The notes under the pieces: generated by a model | What the model was told of the DNA's origin: nothing | What the model saw: only the letters and a program-made list of their open reading frames with translations | The model's database searches: none | Assembly (NCBI RefSeq): GCF_900114235.1 | Contig: NZ_FOSJ01000023.1 | Span: 1 to 37,507 of the forward strand | From: Marinilactibacillus piezotolerans | GTDB lineage: Bacteria > Bacillota > Bacilli > Lactobacillales > Carnobacteriaceae_A | Length of the DNA: 37,507 nt | Direction: 5' to 3' | Part shown: in pieces, positions 7,045-14,425 of the stretch | Numbering within the stretch: the first letter of the stretch is position 1 | How the letters are laid out: each line of letters starts with the position of its first letter | Program-made: the position numbers and the translations under genes

Positions 7045-7827
7045 TTAAATAGTTGGGGTGAGTTTTTCTTCTTCAAATAATTTCAATAAATCTTTTAGCG
7101 TCATCTTTTCCTTTTCTTTTTGGTTCAAGTCCAACGTGATTTTCCCGTCTTTCATTACAATTAGTCGATTTCCATAAACTAGCGCATCTTCCATTTGATG
7201 TGTAATCATCATACAAGTCATTTTTTTCTCTTGAATAATTTCATTTGTCAGCTGCATCAACTTCTTCGATGTCTTAGGATCAAGTGCTGCTGTATGCTCA
7301 TCTAAAAGTAGCAAGGAAGGTTGTGTCATCGTAGCCATCAGCAAACTTAAAGATTGTCTTTGCCCGCCGGACAAATTTCCTGCCGGTGCATCGATCTGCT
7401 TTTCCAGCCCATTGCCTATAGAGGTGCACATTTCAATAAACTGCTCTTTATTTTTTTTGAGGTTTCTAGATCGGAGCGTCTTTTTTTCTCCTCTTAGCTT
7501 TGCTAATAACAGGTTTTCCGCTACAGTCATTCTCGGTGCTGTCCCCATTTTTGGATCTTGGAAGACCCTTGAAATTAAATTAGATCTTTTTTCTTCTTTC
7601 CATTTCGTAATATCATTGTCCTTCAACATAACAGTTCCACTCGTTATTTCGGTCGATCCTGTTATACTGTTGAACAACGTCGATTTCCCAGCACCATTTC
7701 CACCCAGCACAGTGACAAATTCTCCTTGATTTAATGTGAAATTTACACCATCTAAAATATGATTATCTTCATCTGCCTGGTTTGTGATGATTTTTGTAAG
7801 ACCCGTAACTTGTAATAATGCACTCAT
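7045..7827 (-). CDS. trpZ: ABC transporter ATP-binding protein (tryptophan-type importer)
   Basis: 260-residue ATPase. Walker A is GGNGAGKST (about 42-50), the signature is LSGGQRQ (about 151-157), and Walker B is LLLLDEHTAAL. It overlaps the permease gene by four bases (ATGA), so the two are translationally coupled, and it has GGAGAGGAG upstream. The gene set of binding protein, LivH-type permease and this ATPase matches the TrpXYZ importer proposed for tryptophan in streptococci. The substrate is inferred from that family, from trpB next to it, and from the Trp-rich leader peptides upstream. Confidence 0.85.
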   Translation of the reverse strand: MSALLQVTGLTKIITNQADEDNHILDGVNFTLNQGEFVTVLGGNGAGKSTLFNSITGSTEITSGTVMLKDNDITKWKEEKRSNLISRVFQDPKMGTAPRMTVAENLLLAKLRGEKKTLRSRNLKKNKEQFIEMCTSIGNGLEKQIDAPAGNLSGGQRQSLSLLMATMTQPSLLLLDEHTAALDPKTSKKLMQLTNEIIQEKKMTCMMITHQMEDALVYGNRLIVMKDGKITLDLNQKEKEKMTLKDLLKLFEEEKLTPTI

Positions 7828-8705
7828 TCTTTTTCTCCTCTCCCGATTATTGTTCCCAAATTCAAACTTTTTCTTATTTGCGGAATCATCAAACAGATAG
7901 CTAATATCACAGAACTGAAGATTCGGATATACGTAGTGTCGAATCCTAATTCAATCACACCTAATAATAAGATTTGATACAATACACTTCCGATGACGAT
8001 CGTACATAACCGCTCCCCTAATTTTAGATCTTTAAACATGACTTCACCGATAATGAGGGAAGCTAATCCGATAACAATAACTCCTGTACCGCCATTTACA
8101 TCTGCATATCCATTGTTTTGTGCTACCAATGCTCCGGCCAGTGCGATTACACCATTTGAAATGACGAGCCCCAGTATTTTCATGTTATCTGTACGAATGC
8201 CTAATGAGCGCGCCATATCTTCATTATCTCCAGTAGCAATAAAGGCTTGTCCCAAATTTGTATAGAAGAAGGCTAAAACCACACTGATCAGTATGACTAG
8301 CACAATAACGCCAATAAATACCACATCATAATAGTTCGGCAACCCTTCAAATAGATCAAAAAGTGTTTCTTGATTGAGTAAATTAATATTTGGTCGTTTC
8401 ATAATGAATAACATAACAGAATGAAGTCCTGACATTACGAGTATTCCCGCTAATATAACCGGAACTTTTCCTTTTGTGTAAAGGAGTCCTGTCACTAACC
8501 CTGCACCCATTCCGGCAAGAATCGCTAAGAAGATAGCTAGAATCGGTGGCACATCTGAAACAATGGCTGTTACGGCTACTGCTGCACCTAACGGAAAGGA
8601 TCCTTCAGTTGTTAAATCTGGAAATTTCAATATGCGGTACGTTAGGTATAATCCTATTCCGAGTACTGCCCATAAAAACCCTTGTGCGATCGCTGAAATA
8701 ATCAT
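7824..8705 (-). CDS. trpY: ABC transporter permease (tryptophan-type importer)
   Basis: 293 residues, about nine hydrophobic segments, of the LivH/LivM-like permease family (BPD_transp_2). The LKFPDLTTEGSFPLGAA stretch near the N-terminus and GLASLIIGE late in the protein are typical of this branch. It starts two bases after the binding-protein gene with AGGAGGAC about 8 bases before ATG 8705. It forms the membrane channel of the importer with the ATPase encoded next. Specificity for tryptophan is inferred from context. Confidence 0.85.
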   Translation of the reverse strand: MIISAIAQGFLWAVLGIGLYLTYRILKFPDLTTEGSFPLGAAVAVTAIVSDVPPILAIFLAILAGMGAGLVTGLLYTKGKVPVILAGILVMSGLHSVMLFIMKRPNINLLNQETLFDLFEGLPNYYDVVFIGVIVLVILISVVLAFFYTNLGQAFIATGDNEDMARSLGIRTDNMKILGLVISNGVIALAGALVAQNNGYADVNGGTGVIVIGLASLIIGEVMFKDLKLGERLCTIVIGSVLYQILLLGVIELGFDTTYIRIFSSVILAICLMIPQIRKSLNLGTIIGRGEKE

Positions 8706-8707
8706 AT

Positions 8708-9751
8708 TTATTGTCCTCCTGCTTCTGGTTCAATGATCTTGCTGTTCTCTAAAATTTCTTCAGGTATAGTGACTCCAATTGATTCTGCTTTTTGAACATT
8801 GATCAACTGATCTCCACCTTCTACGATATATACTGGAAATTCTGCTGGATCTTTACCATCAAGTACTTCCGCTGCCATTCTACCGGATTCGACGCCCAGC
8901 TGAACTTGGCTGATCCCAACTGTTGCAAGTCCACCTTGAGCAATCATGATATCCACTGTAGGTATTAGAGGCATATTATAACGGTCTGCTTCGCTGACCA
9001 CTGTGTTAAATGCACTAGCTATCGTGTTATCTGTCGGTAAGTATATGACATCTACCTCTTTAGCCATACTAGCGACCATTTGCTGAATCTCATTTGTACT
9101 AGAAACAGTATACGTTTCTGGAGTCAAACCAGCTTGTTCAATAGCGGCTTCTGCTCTTTCAGCTTCTGCTCTTGCATTATCTTCTCCGGAACTATATAGA
9201 AGTCCGACAGTTTCTACATCAGGAAGAATACTTGTCAGCAATTGTATTTGATCTTCGACTGGTGCCTGATTTTTTACACCTGTTACATTAGCACCAGGAT
9301 TCTCTTCTGATTCAACTAGTCCTGAACCAACTGGATCTGAAACAGCAGCCATGATTACGGGGATTTCACTAGAGGCATTCTTCAACGCCTGGCTCGCAGG
9401 TGTTCCAATCCCAATTAGAATATCTGCCCCTTCATTGACCATAGAACTTGCCATCGTGTTCATTAAATTCTGATCTCCTTGTGCATTTTGAAAATTAATT
9501 TCTATATTTTCAGCATCCACATAACCATTGTCAGCCAAGCCTTGAATCGTCCCTTCACGAATTTCATCTAAAGATGGATGACTCGTTGTTTGCAGCAACC
9601 CAACTTTTAAAGTTCTTTCTGAAGCACTTGGATCTTCGCTTCCGCCGTTTGTCACTTGTTGATTATTACTTTGTTCATCCGGAAAAAAGAACCCTATTAT
9701 TAGTACAGCAAATATCAATCCAAATGTTACGAGCATACCTTTTCTTTTCAT
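8708..9751 (-). CDS. trpX: ABC transporter substrate-binding protein (tryptophan-type)
   Basis: 347 residues, of the PF04392 ABC_sub_bind type: KVGLLQTTSHPSLDEIREG, GIGTPASQALK and VIMAAVSDPVGSGLV are typical. The N-terminus is a single hydrophobic helix (about 7-23). There is no cysteine anywhere in the protein, so it cannot be a lipoprotein; it is probably held to the membrane by the uncleaved helix. ATG 9751 follows GGAGAGG by about 11 bases. A 16-codon Trp-containing leader peptide ends only 20 bases upstream. First structural gene of the operon. Confidence 0.85.
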   Translation of the reverse strand: MKRKGMLVTFGLIFAVLIIGFFFPDEQSNNQQVTNGGSEDPSASERTLKVGLLQTTSHPSLDEIREGTIQGLADNGYVDAENIEINFQNAQGDQNLMNTMASSMVNEGADILIGIGTPASQALKNASSEIPVIMAAVSDPVGSGLVESEENPGANVTGVKNQAPVEDQIQLLTSILPDVETVGLLYSSGEDNARAEAERAEAAIEQAGLTPETYTVSSTNEIQQMVASMAKEVDVIYLPTDNTIASAFNTVVSEADRYNMPLIPTVDIMIAQGGLATVGISQVQLGVESGRMAAEVLDGKDPAEFPVYIVEGGDQLINVQKAESIGVTIPEEILENSKIIEPEAGGQ

Positions 9752-9771
9752 CAGTTATATTTCCTCTCCAG

Positions 9772-9822
9772 TTAATTTTTATATTTTCTATACATTGATT
9801 TCCAGTTCCAGTCAGAGTTCAT
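9772..9822 (-). CDS. Second Trp leader peptide (uORF2)
   Basis: A 16-codon reading frame, MNSDWNWKSMYRKYKN, with Trp codons at positions 5 and 7. It has AAGGGG (9832-9837) nine bases before its ATG, and its TAA is 20 bases before the trpX ATG, so its translation must affect trpX initiation. Two tryptophans in 16 residues ahead of a presumed tryptophan transporter is far above chance expectation. It shares the MN-x-D start and a W-x(n)-W pattern with uORF1, suggesting duplication. Confidence 0.65.
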   Translation of the reverse strand: MNSDWNWKSMYRKYKN

Positions 9823-9866
9823 CTGTATCAGCCCCTTAATACTTTACATATGATGTTTTCATTTGA

Positions 9867-9898
9867 GCCTTTTTTATTTTAGATAAAATAAAAAAGGC
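9867..9898 (-). promoter_or_regulatory. Perfect inverted repeat overlapping the leader terminator tail
   Basis: Arms 9867-9881 and 9884-9898 are 15-bp perfect complements with a two-base centre. One arm is the terminator's 3' stem base and T run; the other, downstream in the transcript, is AAAATAAAAAAGGC. The read-through transcript could therefore pair its own U tract with the segment beyond it. Confidence 0.6.
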
Positions 9899-9936
9899 AG
9901 TCTCCACACTTATTTTGAGTAGTGGAAATTGCCTTT
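9882..9936 (-). terminator. Leader terminator (candidate attenuator)
   Basis: On the minus strand AAAGGCA (9930-9936) pairs with TGCCTTT (9893-9899), extended by ATTTCCAC with GTGGAGA, and is followed by TTTTTTATTTTA. It lies inside the leader, between uORF1 and uORF2 and more than 100 bases before trpX, so it must be bypassed for the operon to be expressed. Confidence 0.75.
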
Positions 9937-9950
9937 AAAATATGCAAAAA

Positions 9951-9982
9951 CCACATAGATATAGTGATATCCATGTGGTTAT
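9951..9982 (-). promoter_or_regulatory. Hairpin with U run in the trp leader
   Basis: On the minus strand AACCACATGGATAT pairs with ATATCTATGTGGTT with one mismatch, followed by TTTTTGC. It could be an upstream terminator or a pause/antiterminator element between uORF1 and the main leader terminator. Confidence 0.5.
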
Positions 9983-10043
9983 TTATCTAAAATTTCTTGA
10001 GAAATAAGCCCGCATAGATACAAAATTTAGAATGTTTTCTAAA

Positions 10044-10077
10044 CGTTGTACCTATGAGTTGTCTCATATCTACAACG
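10044..10077 (-). promoter_or_regulatory. Hairpin overlapping the uORF1 stop codon
   Basis: CGTTGTA (minus-strand reading of 10071-10077) pairs with TACAACG (10044-10050), and inside it ATGAG pairs with CTCAT around an ACAA loop. The 5' arm contains the TAG of uORF1, so a ribosome finishing uORF1 would block this stem, whereas one stalled earlier might not. Confidence 0.55.
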
Positions 10078-10138
10078 ATCTACGCCAGCTTTGCCAATTC
10101 ATATTCAATTGTACTGTTTGCTTAGAATCGAAGTTCAT
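10070..10138 (-). CDS. First Trp leader peptide (uORF1)
   Basis: A 22-codon frame beginning MNFDSKQTVQ and ending MNWQSWRRSL, with Trp codons at positions 15 and 18. AAAAGGAG (10147-10154) lies eight bases before the ATG, a near-ideal ribosome site. It begins about 30 bases after the predicted transcription start and is followed by two hairpins and a terminator, the layout of a leader-peptide attenuator. I see no T-box conserved sequence in the leader. Confidence 0.7.
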   Translation of the reverse strand: MNFDSKQTVQLNMNWQSWRRSL

Positions 10139-10175
10139 GAGTTTTTCTCCTTTTGTCATCTCTAATGTGATTTTT

Positions 10176-10204
10176 ATATTACAGTGTAAAATTCAACTTG
10201 TCAA
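10176..10204 (-). promoter_or_regulatory. Promoter of the tryptophan transporter/trpB operon
   Basis: TTGACA (10199-10204, minus reading), exactly 17 bases, then TAATAT (10176-10181): a near-consensus housekeeping promoter. Transcription should start near 10169, giving a leader of about 420 nt before trpX. Confidence 0.85.
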
Positions 10205-10322
10205 CAAATTAGATATAAACTCTTTTTACATCTTCATTTATATAGATAAAATCAATTCCTTCTGCATTCTTGCAGTTAAATCATGGTAAACTATTAATGG
10301 AGAGAATAGAAAGGTGTTATAT

Positions 10323-11459
10323 ATGCAAAAAAAGAAAATCGCTATTGTTGGAGGCGGAGTTGTTGGTGCCTCAGCAGCTTATCTCTTAAGTAAAGAACCA
10401 ACACTTGAAGTCACTCTATATGATGAAGGAGTCGGACAAGGTACCTCTGCTGCTGCTGGCATCATTAGTCCTTGGCTATCAAAACGCCGAAATAAAAAAT
10501 GGTATCGTATGGTAAAAGAAGGGGCCGCTTTTTATCCAGAGTTTCTATCTGAAGTTATGAATGGTGTAGCTATTCCTAAAACTGTCTATAACCAAGTCGG
10601 AACTCTTCTGTTTAAAAATAATCCTGAACATCTTAAAGATTTATTGAAAATTGGACTAAAGAGAAGAGAATCTGCTCCAGAGATCGGTGAGTTGAAGATT
10701 TTATCTCCGGAAGAAATAAAGAAAAAAATCCCCTTATATACAGGAATTGAATCTGCACTTTGGGCTGCTGGAGGTGCTAGAGTAGACGGAAAATATCTGG
10801 TAGACTTACTCATCCAAAAAGCAATAACCCAAGGTGCTCATTTCAAAAAGGAACACGTTGAAACATTAACTGTAAAAGGACATCATCCAATCCTTAACAC
10901 TATTCATCAAAATACCCAATATGATAAGGTTATTTTAGCCGTAGCAGCATGGTTACCAAATTTACTCGAACCACTTGAATATAAAGTAGACATCCGTCCT
11001 CAAAAAGGACAACTCTTAGAAATTGAGTTAAAAAATACAATAACGACTAACTGGCCGGTCATTATGCCTGAAGGAGAAACAGATATTATTCCGTTTGAAA
11101 ATGGAAGAGTCATTATTGGTGCTACACACGAAAATGACAAAGGCTTTGATCTAGAAATCGATAAAGTCCAGTTGACTCACATGCTTCATGATGCTGTAAC
11201 TGGATTCTCAGATCATTTTAAACAAGCTTCTGTTGTAAATTATCGTTCTGGAACAAGGGCTTATACTTCGGATTTTGCTCCTTTTTTCGGTCCTGTGCCT
11301 GAATTATCCAATGTTTATGCAGCTAGTGGTTTAGGTTCTACCGGGCTAACTGCCGGACCATTAGTAGGAAAAGTATTAGCACAACTAATATTAGACAAAC
11401 CAACTTCTTTACCGCTGGAGGATTACCCGATCAGAAACTATATACAATCTAAAAAATGA
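10323..11459 (+). CDS. FAD-dependent oxidoreductase (DadA/glycine-oxidase family)
   Basis: 378 residues. The N-terminal dinucleotide fold is IAIVGGGVVGASAAYLL, with acidic residue YDEG at the end of the second strand, as in the DAO family of flavin amine oxidases (glycine oxidase ThiO, D-amino-acid dehydrogenase DadA, sarcosine oxidase). The C-terminal FAD-binding strip is YAASGLGSTGLTAGP. The usual reaction is oxidative deamination of a small amine or amino acid; the substrate cannot be told. ATG 10323 follows AAAGGTG by about 8 bases. It is divergent from the tryptophan operon and stands alone, ending before a bidirectional terminator. Confidence 0.85.
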   Translation: MQKKKIAIVGGGVVGASAAYLLSKEPTLEVTLYDEGVGQGTSAAAGIISPWLSKRRNKKWYRMVKEGAAFYPEFLSEVMNGVAIPKTVYNQVGTLLFKNNPEHLKDLLKIGLKRRESAPEIGELKILSPEEIKKKIPLYTGIESALWAAGGARVDGKYLVDLLIQKAITQGAHFKKEHVETLTVKGHHPILNTIHQNTQYDKVILAVAAWLPNLLEPLEYKVDIRPQKGQLLEIELKNTITTNWPVIMPEGETDIIPFENGRVIIGATHENDKGFDLEIDKVQLTHMLHDAVTGFSDHFKQASVVNYRSGTRAYTSDFAPFFGPVPELSNVYAASGLGSTGLTAGPLVGKVLAQLILDKPTSLPLEDYPIRNYIQSKK

Positions 11460-11478
11460 CAGTCTTTCAATTGCGGCA

Positions 11479-11595
11479 ATGATATTTGCCCTACTGAGAT
11501 TGATGAGTAAATATAAAAAGGTTAAACGGAATACAGCTGATTTAGGTGCTATTGCTGTTATTATAGGAATAAACAAAAAACCTTCTATCACATGA
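11479..11595 (+). other. Short protein-like frame, probably not a gene
   Basis: A 38-codon frame from ATG 11479 contains NTADLGAIAVIIGI and is open further upstream into the oxidoreductase end. It has no ribosome site and its stop lies within the loop of a terminator hairpin. Either a decayed fragment or chance; I would not annotate it as expressed. Confidence 0.15.
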
Positions 11596-11610
11596 GATAG
11601 AAGGTTTTTT
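11575..11610. terminator. Bidirectional terminator
   Basis: AAAAAACCTTCTATC (11575-11589) pairs perfectly with GATAGAAGGTTTTTT (11596-11610). T runs exist on both strands, serving the convergent oxidoreductase (+) and PAP2 phosphatase (-) genes. Confidence 0.9.
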
Positions 11611-11620
11611 GTTTTATTCA

Positions 11621-12316
11621 TCATTCTTCTAGTCTTTCCATTTCCGGTCTTTTCGTTAGAGAGAGCCCGTACATTCCAATGCTAAACGCCAACCACATTA
11701 GTCCTACAGAATACCCTCCAACGATATCCGAAGGGTAATGTACACCTAGATATACTCGACTGACACCAATCAGCACAATCAGAGCACCAAATACCGCTGT
11801 AGCAGCCAAATACGTTATTTTTTTTCTAGCTAGTCGAATAAATAAAAAAATCACTGCTCCGTATACGATCATTGATCCCATTGCATGGCCACTTGGAAAT
11901 GAATACCCTCCTTGGCTAATCAAGTGCTCTACCTCACTTGGACGTTCTCGTCTAAAAACAGCTTTTAACAGCTGATTCAAAACCCCCGCACCTAAAGCAA
12001 CGGTCAAGAAATACCATATCGATAGCCATTTATTTTTAAATTTAAAAAGAATGACTGTACTTACAATTAAAGTAAACATAGCTACAAACCAACCGTCACC
12101 AACTCTGGTAATTAGGGTGAATAAGACAGTCAGTAATGATTCTCTTTCATCATGAACTTCCCTGCCAATCCAATCATCAAACATCCCTAATAGTCCCCAC
12201 TCAAAATAACTTGCGACAGCTAAGATCAAGAAGGGAATAATTGTGATCATTCCAAGATAAAACATGGTCTTTGGCTTCCAGAAACTTTTCCTATATTTAT
12301 TTATTAACTCTAACAT
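11621..12316 (-). CDS. PAP2-family membrane phosphatase
   Basis: 231 residues with about six membrane helices. The three PAP2 motifs are in order: KAVFRRERP (KX6RP), PSGH, and SRVYLGVHYPSDI (SRX5HX3D). These enzymes remove phosphate from undecaprenyl pyrophosphate or phosphatidylglycerophosphate at the outer face of the membrane (BcrC or PgpB type). ATG 12316 follows GGAGGAAC by about 5 bases. A plausible promoter lies at 12367-12395. It is a single gene. Which lipid it acts on is not readable from the sequence. Confidence 0.9.
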   Translation of the reverse strand: MLELINKYRKSFWKPKTMFYLGMITIIPFLILAVASYFEWGLLGMFDDWIGREVHDERESLLTVLFTLITRVGDGWFVAMFTLIVSTVILFKFKNKWLSIWYFLTVALGAGVLNQLLKAVFRRERPSEVEHLISQGGYSFPSGHAMGSMIVYGAVIFLFIRLARKKITYLAATAVFGALIVLIGVSRVYLGVHYPSDIVGGYSVGLMWLAFSIGMYGLSLTKRPEMERLEE

Positions 12317-12366
12317 ATTGTTCCTCCACTGATTTTTACCTATTTTTCAAAACATTTGTACTCTCT

Positions 12367-12395
12367 ATTGTCTAATTTTTTGAAATATTTTTCAA
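12367..12395 (-). promoter_or_regulatory. Promoter of the PAP2 gene
   Basis: On the minus strand TTGAAA (12390-12395), 17 bases, GACAAT (12367-12372). Confidence 0.55.
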
Positions 12396-12588
12396 GTAAC
12401 ACCTTCTTTTTTTAAAAACTTCTTTGACTTCTTTCTCTGCATTAGGTAAAGTAGTCAAGGGAATCTGAAACACTCCCCTCATGATATTACTTCATTAATA
12501 GAAAGTTTTTCGAAAAGTAAATTCATTTTACGAATAACGTTCTATATTGGAAAAGTATGATCACAACTATAGAGGAGTTTGTTGCTAA

Positions 12589-13623
12589 ATGAAAGTTTTT
12601 GATTACGAAGATATTCAATTGATCCCTGCTAAAGCTGTTGTTTCAAGTCGTTCAGAATGTGATACGACTGTAGAACTAGGTGGACGCCGGTTCATGATGC
12701 CCGTTGTTCCAGCTAATATGCAGACAGTAGTTGATGAAGAGTTGTCGGCTTGGTTAGCATCACATGGTTACTTTTATGTCATGCATCGCTTTGATGAAGC
12801 TGCACGTGCTGATTTTATAAAAGATATGCATGCAAAAGAACTTTATGCTTCTATTAGTTTAGGAGTAAAAAAAGAAGAGTATGATTTCGTTAAAGAACTA
12901 GCAGATAAAAATCTAGTTCCTGAATACGCAACAATTGATGTTGCACATGGACATTCTCAAATGGTCATCGATATGATCACTCATGTTAAGAAATATCTAC
13001 CTGAAACCTTCTTAATTGCCGGAAACGTAGGAACTCCAGAAGCGGTTCGTGAGTTAGAAAACGCTGGAGCTGACGCTACTAAAGTCGGTATTGGACCAGG
13101 AAAAGTTTGTACAACTAAATTAAAAACCGGATTCGGTACTGGCGGATGGCAATTAGCTGCAGTTTCTTACTGTTCTAAAGCTGCACGTAAACCTATCATT
13201 GCTGATGGAGGTGTCCGTACCCACGGAGATATAGCTAAATCTATACGCTTCGGTGCTACAATGGTAATGATTGGTTCATTATTTGCCGGTCATGATCAAT
13301 CTCCAGGTAAAATGGTCGAAGTAAACGGCCGTCCTTATAAAGAATATTTTGGTAGTGCTTCAGCGCACCAAAAAGGTGAAAGAAGAAATGTTGAAGGCAA
13401 GAAAATGCTGACACCTTATAAAGGTGACATTTCAGATACCTTACTTGAAATGAAACAGGATTTACAGTCTTCAATCTCATACGCAGGCGGAAATGATATT
13501 GAAGCACTACGTAAAGTAGACTATGTCATTGTTAAAAGTTCTATCATGAACGGTGAAAATTACAACGCTAGTGGAATTGATGTTCCAGATAGTTTTGCTA
13601 CATCTTCTAATTTCCAGCCTTAA
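12589..13623 (+). CDS. guaC: GMP reductase
   Basis: Reduces GMP to IMP and ammonia with NADPH, recycling guanine nucleotides to the adenine branch. 344 residues, IMPDH/GMPR TIM-barrel family without CBS domains. The active-site loop is [11 protein letters not shown] with Cys174, and the phosphate-binding region is [27 protein letters not shown] and the EYFGSAS segment are typical of the long Firmicutes GMP reductase. ATG 12589 is preceded by AGAGGAG at about 10 bases. Single gene closed by a strong terminator. It complements the purine operon at 23.5-33.4 kb. Confidence 0.95.
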   Translation: MKVFDYEDIQLIPAKAVVSSRSECDTTVELGGRRFMMPVVPANMQTVVDEELSAWLASHGYFYVMHRFDEAARADFIKDMHAKELYASISLGVKKEEYDFVKELADKNLVPEYATIDVAHGHSQMVIDMITHVKKYLPETFLIAGNVGTPEAVRELENAGADATKVGIGPGKVCTTKLKTGFGTGGWQLAAVSYCSKAARKPIIADGGVRTHGDIAKSIRFGATMVMIGSLFAGHDQSPGKMVEVNGRPYKEYFGSASAHQKGERRNVEGKKMLTPYKGDISDTLLEMKQDLQSSISYAGGNDIEALRKVDYVIVKSSIMNGENYNASGIDVPDSFATSSNFQP

Positions 13624-13630
13624 AAATCAA

Positions 13631-13667
13631 ACACCAATCAGGTTATAATCTGATTGGTGTTTTTTAT
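13631..13667. terminator. Terminator after guaC, usable on both strands
   Basis: ACACCAATCAG (13631-13641) pairs with CTGATTGGTGT (13650-13660), followed by TTTTTT on +. The minus reading is preceded by the stop of the small membrane protein gene at 13664 and ends in TTTGATTTTT. Confidence 0.85.
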
Positions 13668-13843
13668 TCTTTCCTATTAATTTCTATAATAATAAATACA
13701 ATAAAATGTAAAAAAACAGCAAAAAGTACTACAAAAAAAATCCATGAAGGTACATCAAAGACTATGTAAAAAAACAGAAATAGTATAAAAGAGAATAACG
13801 GATACCATACTAACGTTTTAGGATCAAATTCAGGTTGCGGCAT
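13664..13843 (-). CDS. Small membrane protein of 59 residues
   Basis: Begins MPQPEFDPKTLVWYPLFSF and has two membrane helices (about 15-29 and 33-53) with a basic tail EINRKE. TAGGAG lies about 8 bases before ATG 13843 and overlaps the stop of the guanylate-kinase-like gene, 12 bases upstream, so it is the last gene of a three-gene unit with the prenyl-transferase-like and kinase-like genes. Family not recognised. The good ribosome site, helix pattern and operon position support a real gene. Confidence 0.75.
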   Translation of the reverse strand: MPQPEFDPKTLVWYPLFSFILFLFFYIVFDVPSWIFFVVLFAVFLHFIVFIIIEINRKE

Positions 13844-13855
13844 ACTGATCCACTC

Positions 13856-14398
13856 CTAGACTGAAAGTTTTAAGTGAGATAAAATTTTCTGAACTGTCAG
13901 CTCGACATCTATATTCTCAATTATAAGATCTGTTTCTTTTGGCGGAATTAATTCATTATTTTCATGACTATGGCTAATTCTTTCGACAATTTTTTCTTCA
14001 CTATCTCCACGTTTACGCATTCGTTCAATCATAGTTTCTTTGGAAATATGAATGAAAACCACGAAAGTTTCATTGGGAAAGAAAGCTTTCATAGCTTCAG
14101 CTCCATTGCGATCCAAAGAGACATGAACAACATCATGAGTACTTAAAGCCTTGCTAACCTCAGATTTTGTTAGACCATACACTTTATGATTGTAAAGTGT
14201 TTGCTCAATAAAATCTTCAGGATTCATGTCCGCCATTTTTCTGAAATGATAATCTATGCCATCGTGTTCCCCTACTCGCGGCTCTCTTGTTGTAGTTGTC
14301 ACGAGTTTAGGGATTCCTCTACGCGTGAGTTCATCTCCTACTGTTGTTTTACCACTACCACTAGGACCAACCATAACAATAATGCATTTATTTCTCAT
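13856..14398 (-). CDS. Guanylate-kinase-like protein
   Basis: 180 residues. P-loop GPSGSGKTT (11-19) and the GMP-binding-like segment TTTREPRVGEHDGIDYHF match guanylate kinase; RMRKRGDSEEKIVERI is the lid-type arginine region. It is slightly shorter than housekeeping Gmk (about 205) and sits beside a second-type prenyl transferase, so it may be a specialised paralogue rather than the cell's main Gmk. GAGGAG is 7 bases before ATG 14398; an in-frame GTG two codons earlier is too close to it. Phosphorylation of GMP or dGMP is the family activity; the true substrate is unproven. Confidence 0.8.
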   Translation of the reverse strand: MRNKCIIVMVGPSGSGKTTVGDELTRRGIPKLVTTTTREPRVGEHDGIDYHFRKMADMNPEDFIEQTLYNHKVYGLTKSEVSKALSTHDVVHVSLDRNGAEAMKAFFPNETFVVFIHISKETMIERMRKRGDSEEKIVERISHSHENNELIPPKETDLIIENIDVELTVQKILSHLKLSV

Positions 14399-14425
14399 AA
14401 ACACTCTCCTCGGAATGTATAATGA

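Noticed and set aside
9752-10175. T-box riboswitch in the trp leader
   Set aside because: No AGGGTGGNACCGCG-type T-box sequence is present before the terminator; Trp-codon peptides explain the leader better.
10032-10289. 85-codon + frame opposite the trp leader
   Set aside because: It lies antisense across uORF1 and the promoter, with no ribosome site and poor residue use.
11409-11624. 71-codon - frame between the oxidoreductase and PAP2 genes
   Set aside because: It spans a perfect bidirectional terminator and overlaps the end of the oxidoreductase gene; no ribosome site.
12480-12588. PurBox or purine riboswitch before guaC
   Set aside because: ACGAAT and CGTTC occur, but with several mismatches to the PurBox; no purine-riboswitch three-way-junction core sequences are seen.
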